Source: Microlunatus panaciterrae (lineage in GTDB: Bacteria; Actinomycetota; Actinomycetes; Propionibacteriales; Propionibacteriaceae). Taken from it: DNA of 64,000 nt. The notes beneath the pieces were generated by a model that did no database searches, was not told where the DNA came from, and saw only the letters and a program-made list of their open reading frames with translations. A program made the position numbers and the translations under genes. The stretch lies in contig NZ_JAFBCF010000001.1 of the NCBI RefSeq assembly GCF_016907535.1, forward strand, positions 3,348,001 through 3,412,000, given 5' to 3'. Positions within the stretch are counted from its first letter, which is position 1; the number at the start of each line of letters is the position of its first letter. Positions 61,854-64,000 of the stretch are shown here, piece after piece.

Positions 61854-62999
61854 TCAGCCGACCGCCGCGGCGATCCGCCGGACGGCCTCGGTCAGGATCG
61901 CCGGCGAGGTGGCCAGGTTGATCCGGGCGAACCCCTCGCCGCCACCGCCGAACGTCGGTCCCGAGTTGAGGGCCACCCGGCCGCGCTGCAGGATCAGCTC
62001 GGCCGGGTCGCCGGCCAGCTCGAGGTCGCGGAAGTCGAGCCAGCCCAGATAGCCGCCGGCCGGCGGCTGGTAGCGCACCTGCGGCAGCTCAGCGGCGAGC
62101 AGTCGAGCCAGCAGCCGGCGGTTCTGGTCCAGACCGGACACCGTCTCGGCCAGCCAGTCCCGCCCGCCGGTCAGCGCGGCCCGATGGGCGATGACGCCCA
62201 GGTGGCTCACCAGGTAGCCGACCTCGGGCGGCAGCCTTGCCAGGTCGGGCATCGCCGCCGGGCCGGCGACGGCCAGCGCCGCCTTCAACCCGGCCAGGTT
62301 CCAGGCCTTCGACGCTGAGGACAGCACGAAGGCGTCCGCGGCCGCCGGCAGGCTCAGGTACGGCACGAACGGGGTGTCGGGATAGACCAACGGGGCGTGG
62401 ATCTCGTCTGCCACCACCCTGACCCCGTGGCCGGCCGCGAGCTCGGCCACCGCCTGCAGCTCGGTCCGGCTGTGCACGGTGCCGGTGGGGTTGTGCGGGC
62501 TGCAGAGCAGGTAGGCCGCGGGTCGGCCACCGGCGCGGGCCTCGCCGAAGGCACGGTCCAGCGCGACCAGGTCGATCCGGTGCCCCGCAGTCAGCCGCGC
62601 CTCACCGATCCGCCGCCCGATGCTCTCGACCAACCGGTAGAACGGGGGGTACACCGGCGGATTGACGACGACGACGTCGCCCGGACCGGTCAGCAGCTTG
62701 AGCACCTCGGCGGTCCCGGTCAGCACATCGGGCACCGTCGCCATGCTGTCCGCCGCGATCGGCCAGTCCCAGCGCCAGCCGGCGAAGTCGGCGAACGCCT
62801 CGGCGTAGCCGGTGCCGAACGGATATCCGGTGTCACCCAGGTCGAGCGCGTCGGTCAGCGCCCGGACGACAGCCGGTGCCGGCAGCAGATCCATCTCGGC
62901 CACCCAGAGCGGCAGCACGTCGGGCTCGTACAGCCGCCACTTCAGGCTGGTACGACGCCGCAGGGCCTCCAGCGAGAGCTGCTCGAACGGGTTCGGCAT
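61854..62999 (-). CDS. MalY/PatB family PLP-dependent C-S lyase/aminotransferase
   Basis: A 381-residue fold-type I enzyme beginning NPFEQLSLEALRRRTSLKW, with WVAEMDL, YPFGTGYAEAF, LLCSPHNPTGTVHS, ADEIHAPLVYP and the PLP-lysine in SSASKAWNLAGLKAA. MalY/PatB enzymes cleave cystathionine or related C-S bonds, releasing homocysteine or thiol. ATG 62999 follows TAGTCT (63007-63012) by 7 bases. The lipoate ligase-like gene is coupled downstream. Functional link between the two is unclear, though both concern sulfur-containing metabolites. Confidence 0.9.
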   Translation of the reverse strand: MPNPFEQLSLEALRRRTSLKWRLYEPDVLPLWVAEMDLLPAPAVVRALTDALDLGDTGYPFGTGYAEAFADFAGWRWDWPIAADSMATVPDVLTGTAEVLKLLTGPGDVVVVNPPVYPPFYRLVESIGRRIGEARLTAGHRIDLVALDRAFGEARAGGRPAAYLLCSPHNPTGTVHSRTELQAVAELAAGHGVRVVADEIHAPLVYPDTPFVPYLSLPAAADAFVLSSASKAWNLAGLKAALAVAGPAAMPDLARLPPEVGYLVSHLGVIAHRAALTGGRDWLAETVSGLDQNRRLLARLLAAELPQVRYQPPAGGYLGWLDFRDLELAGDPAELILQRGRVALNSGPTFGGGGEGFARINLATSPAILTEAVRRIAAAVG

Positions 63000-63009
63000 G
63001 CGGCGAAGA

Positions 63010-64000
63010 CTAACGGCTGCCGAGCTTGCGCTCGGCGTCGCTCAACAGCTCGGCGATGTCCAGCTGCCCGCTGTGCCGGGCCCAGTCGGCCGGCGTCGCC
63101 CGGAACCGGTCGTCGGTCACGCTCGGGTCGGCGCCCACCTCCAGCAGCAGCCGGACCAGGTCGGTGTGGCCACCGTGGGCGGCCTCATGCAGTGCGGTGC
63201 GGCCGAACCGTTCGGGAACCCCTGGGTCGAAGCCGTAGCCGAGCAGCAGCCGGACCGGACCGGTGCGGCCGTTCTCGGCGGCCTTGGCCACGGCGGTGGG
63301 CAGCCGCTCCCGCGCCCGCCGCGGCAGGGACGGGTCGGCGGCGGCCCAGTCGGCAGCCCGCTGCTCGTCGCCGGCCAGGCACGCGCCGAGGAAGCTGTCG
63401 ACCTCGTCCACCACCGAGGTGTCGGCTCCTGCCTCGGCCAGCAGCTGCGCGATCACCGGGAAGCCGGCCAGCACCGCCAGCCGATAGGGCGTCTGGTCAC
63501 CGTAGTTGGGGTGGTAGCCCCGGCCGTCCGGGTCGACCTGATGCCGGAGCAGCAGCTCGACCCGGTGCTGCAGACCGTGGTCGGCCGCCCAGCGCAGCTG
63601 CTCGGTCACCATCTCGGTGGGGGAGGGATAGCGGTGCCCGAGCCGCCGGCGCCACGGGCTGTCGAGGCCGGCGCCGAGACCGAACTCGAACAGCAATTCG
63701 AGATGATCGTCGGCAGCAGAGAACATCCGGTTGTAGAGACCCTGGTTGTCGTTGGGGTCGGCGCCGGCCTCAAGCAGCAGCCGCGCCAGCCGTGCCGCGT
63801 CCGGGTGCACCGGCTGGTCCTGCTCGCCGCCGCCGAGGACACCGGTCAGCGCGGTGAACGGCGACGGCAGGTCGTTCCAGAGAAAGCCGGCGTTCGGGTC
63901 GGCGCCGGCCGCCAGCAGCAGCCGCGCAGTCTCCACGGCCGAACGGCCGGGGCCGTCACCGAGACGGCTGTAGCAGAGGTAGAGCAGCGGCTGCCAGTCG
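63010..64000 (-). CDS. Ankyrin repeat protein (5' end outside window)
   Basis: The frame is open to the window edge, so the start is missing; 330 residues are visible. Ankyrin-type units recur: ETARLLLAAGADPNAG, DAARLARLLLEAGADPND, GFPVIAQLLAEAGADTSV, TGPVRLLLGYGFDPGV and HTDLVRLLLEVGADPSVTDD. Between them are unusual spacers, one Arg- and Asp-rich near the middle. No enzymatic domain is seen in the visible part. The stop lies just inside the MalY promoter, so the two may share transcriptional context. Protein-protein binding is the likely role. Confidence 0.85.
   Translation of the reverse strand, partial: DWQPLLYLCYSRLGDGPGRSAVETARLLLAAGADPNAGFLWNDLPSPFTALTGVLGGGEQDQPVHPDAARLARLLLEAGADPNDNQGLYNRMFSAADDHLELLFEFGLGAGLDSPWRRRLGHRYPSPTEMVTEQLRWAADHGLQHRVELLLRHQVDPDGRGYHPNYGDQTPYRLAVLAGFPVIAQLLAEAGADTSVVDEVDSFLGACLAGDEQRAADWAAADPSLPRRARERLPTAVAKAAENGRTGPVRLLLGYGFDPGVPERFGRTALHEAAHGGHTDLVRLLLEVGADPSVTDDRFRATPADWARHSGQLDIAELLSDAERKLGSR

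Overview
The window is very GC-rich, densely coded DNA (no gap between genes exceeds 300 bases) from a high-GC Gram-positive actinomycete. Respiratory subunits of actinobacterial type (CtaF, three-helix Rieske QcrA, diheme QcrC), a PimB-type mannosyltransferase, DUF2277, DUF2510 and a GuaB1-type IMPDH relative all point to Actinomycetota. Gene content looks most like Propionibacteriales (Microlunatus-like), but genus cannot be fixed from sequence alone. Gene order from glycerate kinase and HesB through the cta/qcr genes, trpD, the exonuclease/GIY-YIG protein, NlpC/P60, PimB, the SRPBCC protein, acyltransferases, aroG and a PASTA kinase resembles the mycobacterial Rv2205c-Rv2176 interval as I recall it, with insertions. 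No rRNA, tRNA, CRISPR array, phage or complete insertion sequence was seen.

Layout. 1-2754: glycerate kinase fragment, erpA, tusA and a NifS-like protein lacking the PLP lysine. 2857-5866: ctaC-ctaD-ctaF. 5923-12010: DUF2277, a dikinase-like enzyme, an uncharacterised actinobacterial family, guaB1 and a membrane protein. 12104-16610: ctaE-qcrC-qcrA-qcrB on the minus strand, which with ctaCDF encodes the bcc-aa3 supercomplex. 16757-21957: ctaG, a degenerate receiver protein, trpD, a DUF2510 protein, an orphan prepilin peptidase and a putative DNA-binding protein. 22041-27156: tricorn protease, DUF2804 and a nuclease/phosphatase-fold protein. 27175-33564: a sugar-uptake locus with ABC importer, divergent oxidoreductase/aldo-keto reductase fusion and LacI regulator, with two matching LacI-type palindromes at the divergent promoters. 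33796-38773: repeat-helix protein, cyclophilin, pseudo-rhomboid, stand-alone Lrp ligand domain and exonuclease/GIY-YIG protein. 38942-44917: envelope genes, including an NlpC/P60 hydrolase behind a ydaO-type c-di-AMP riboswitch, a HEATH lipoprotein, PimB, SRPBCC and glucokinase. 44850-51049: TIGR00300 protein, two PlsC acyltransferases, aroG and threonine aldolase. 51079-57912: hydrolase, oxidoreductases, a duplicated-domain protein, EamA transporter and PASTA kinase. 58043-60934: thiG-thiS-thiO with divergent thiE. 61108-64000: LplA-like protein, MalY/PatB lyase and an ankyrin protein running off the end.

Recurring signals. About nineteen genes on both strands have a TANNNT (or AATANT) -10-like box ending 6-8 bases before the start codon and usually no ribosome binding site, the signature of leaderless mRNAs. 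The CCTGAGCTTGTCGAAGG-type dispersed repeat family occurs at three loci and, after aroG, is read into the N-terminus of the threonine aldolase frame. The best candidates for new biology are the lysine-less NifS/TusA pair beside ctaC, the pseudo-rhomboid, the LacI-controlled fusion enzyme with its transporter, and the 11-residue-repeat membrane protein.
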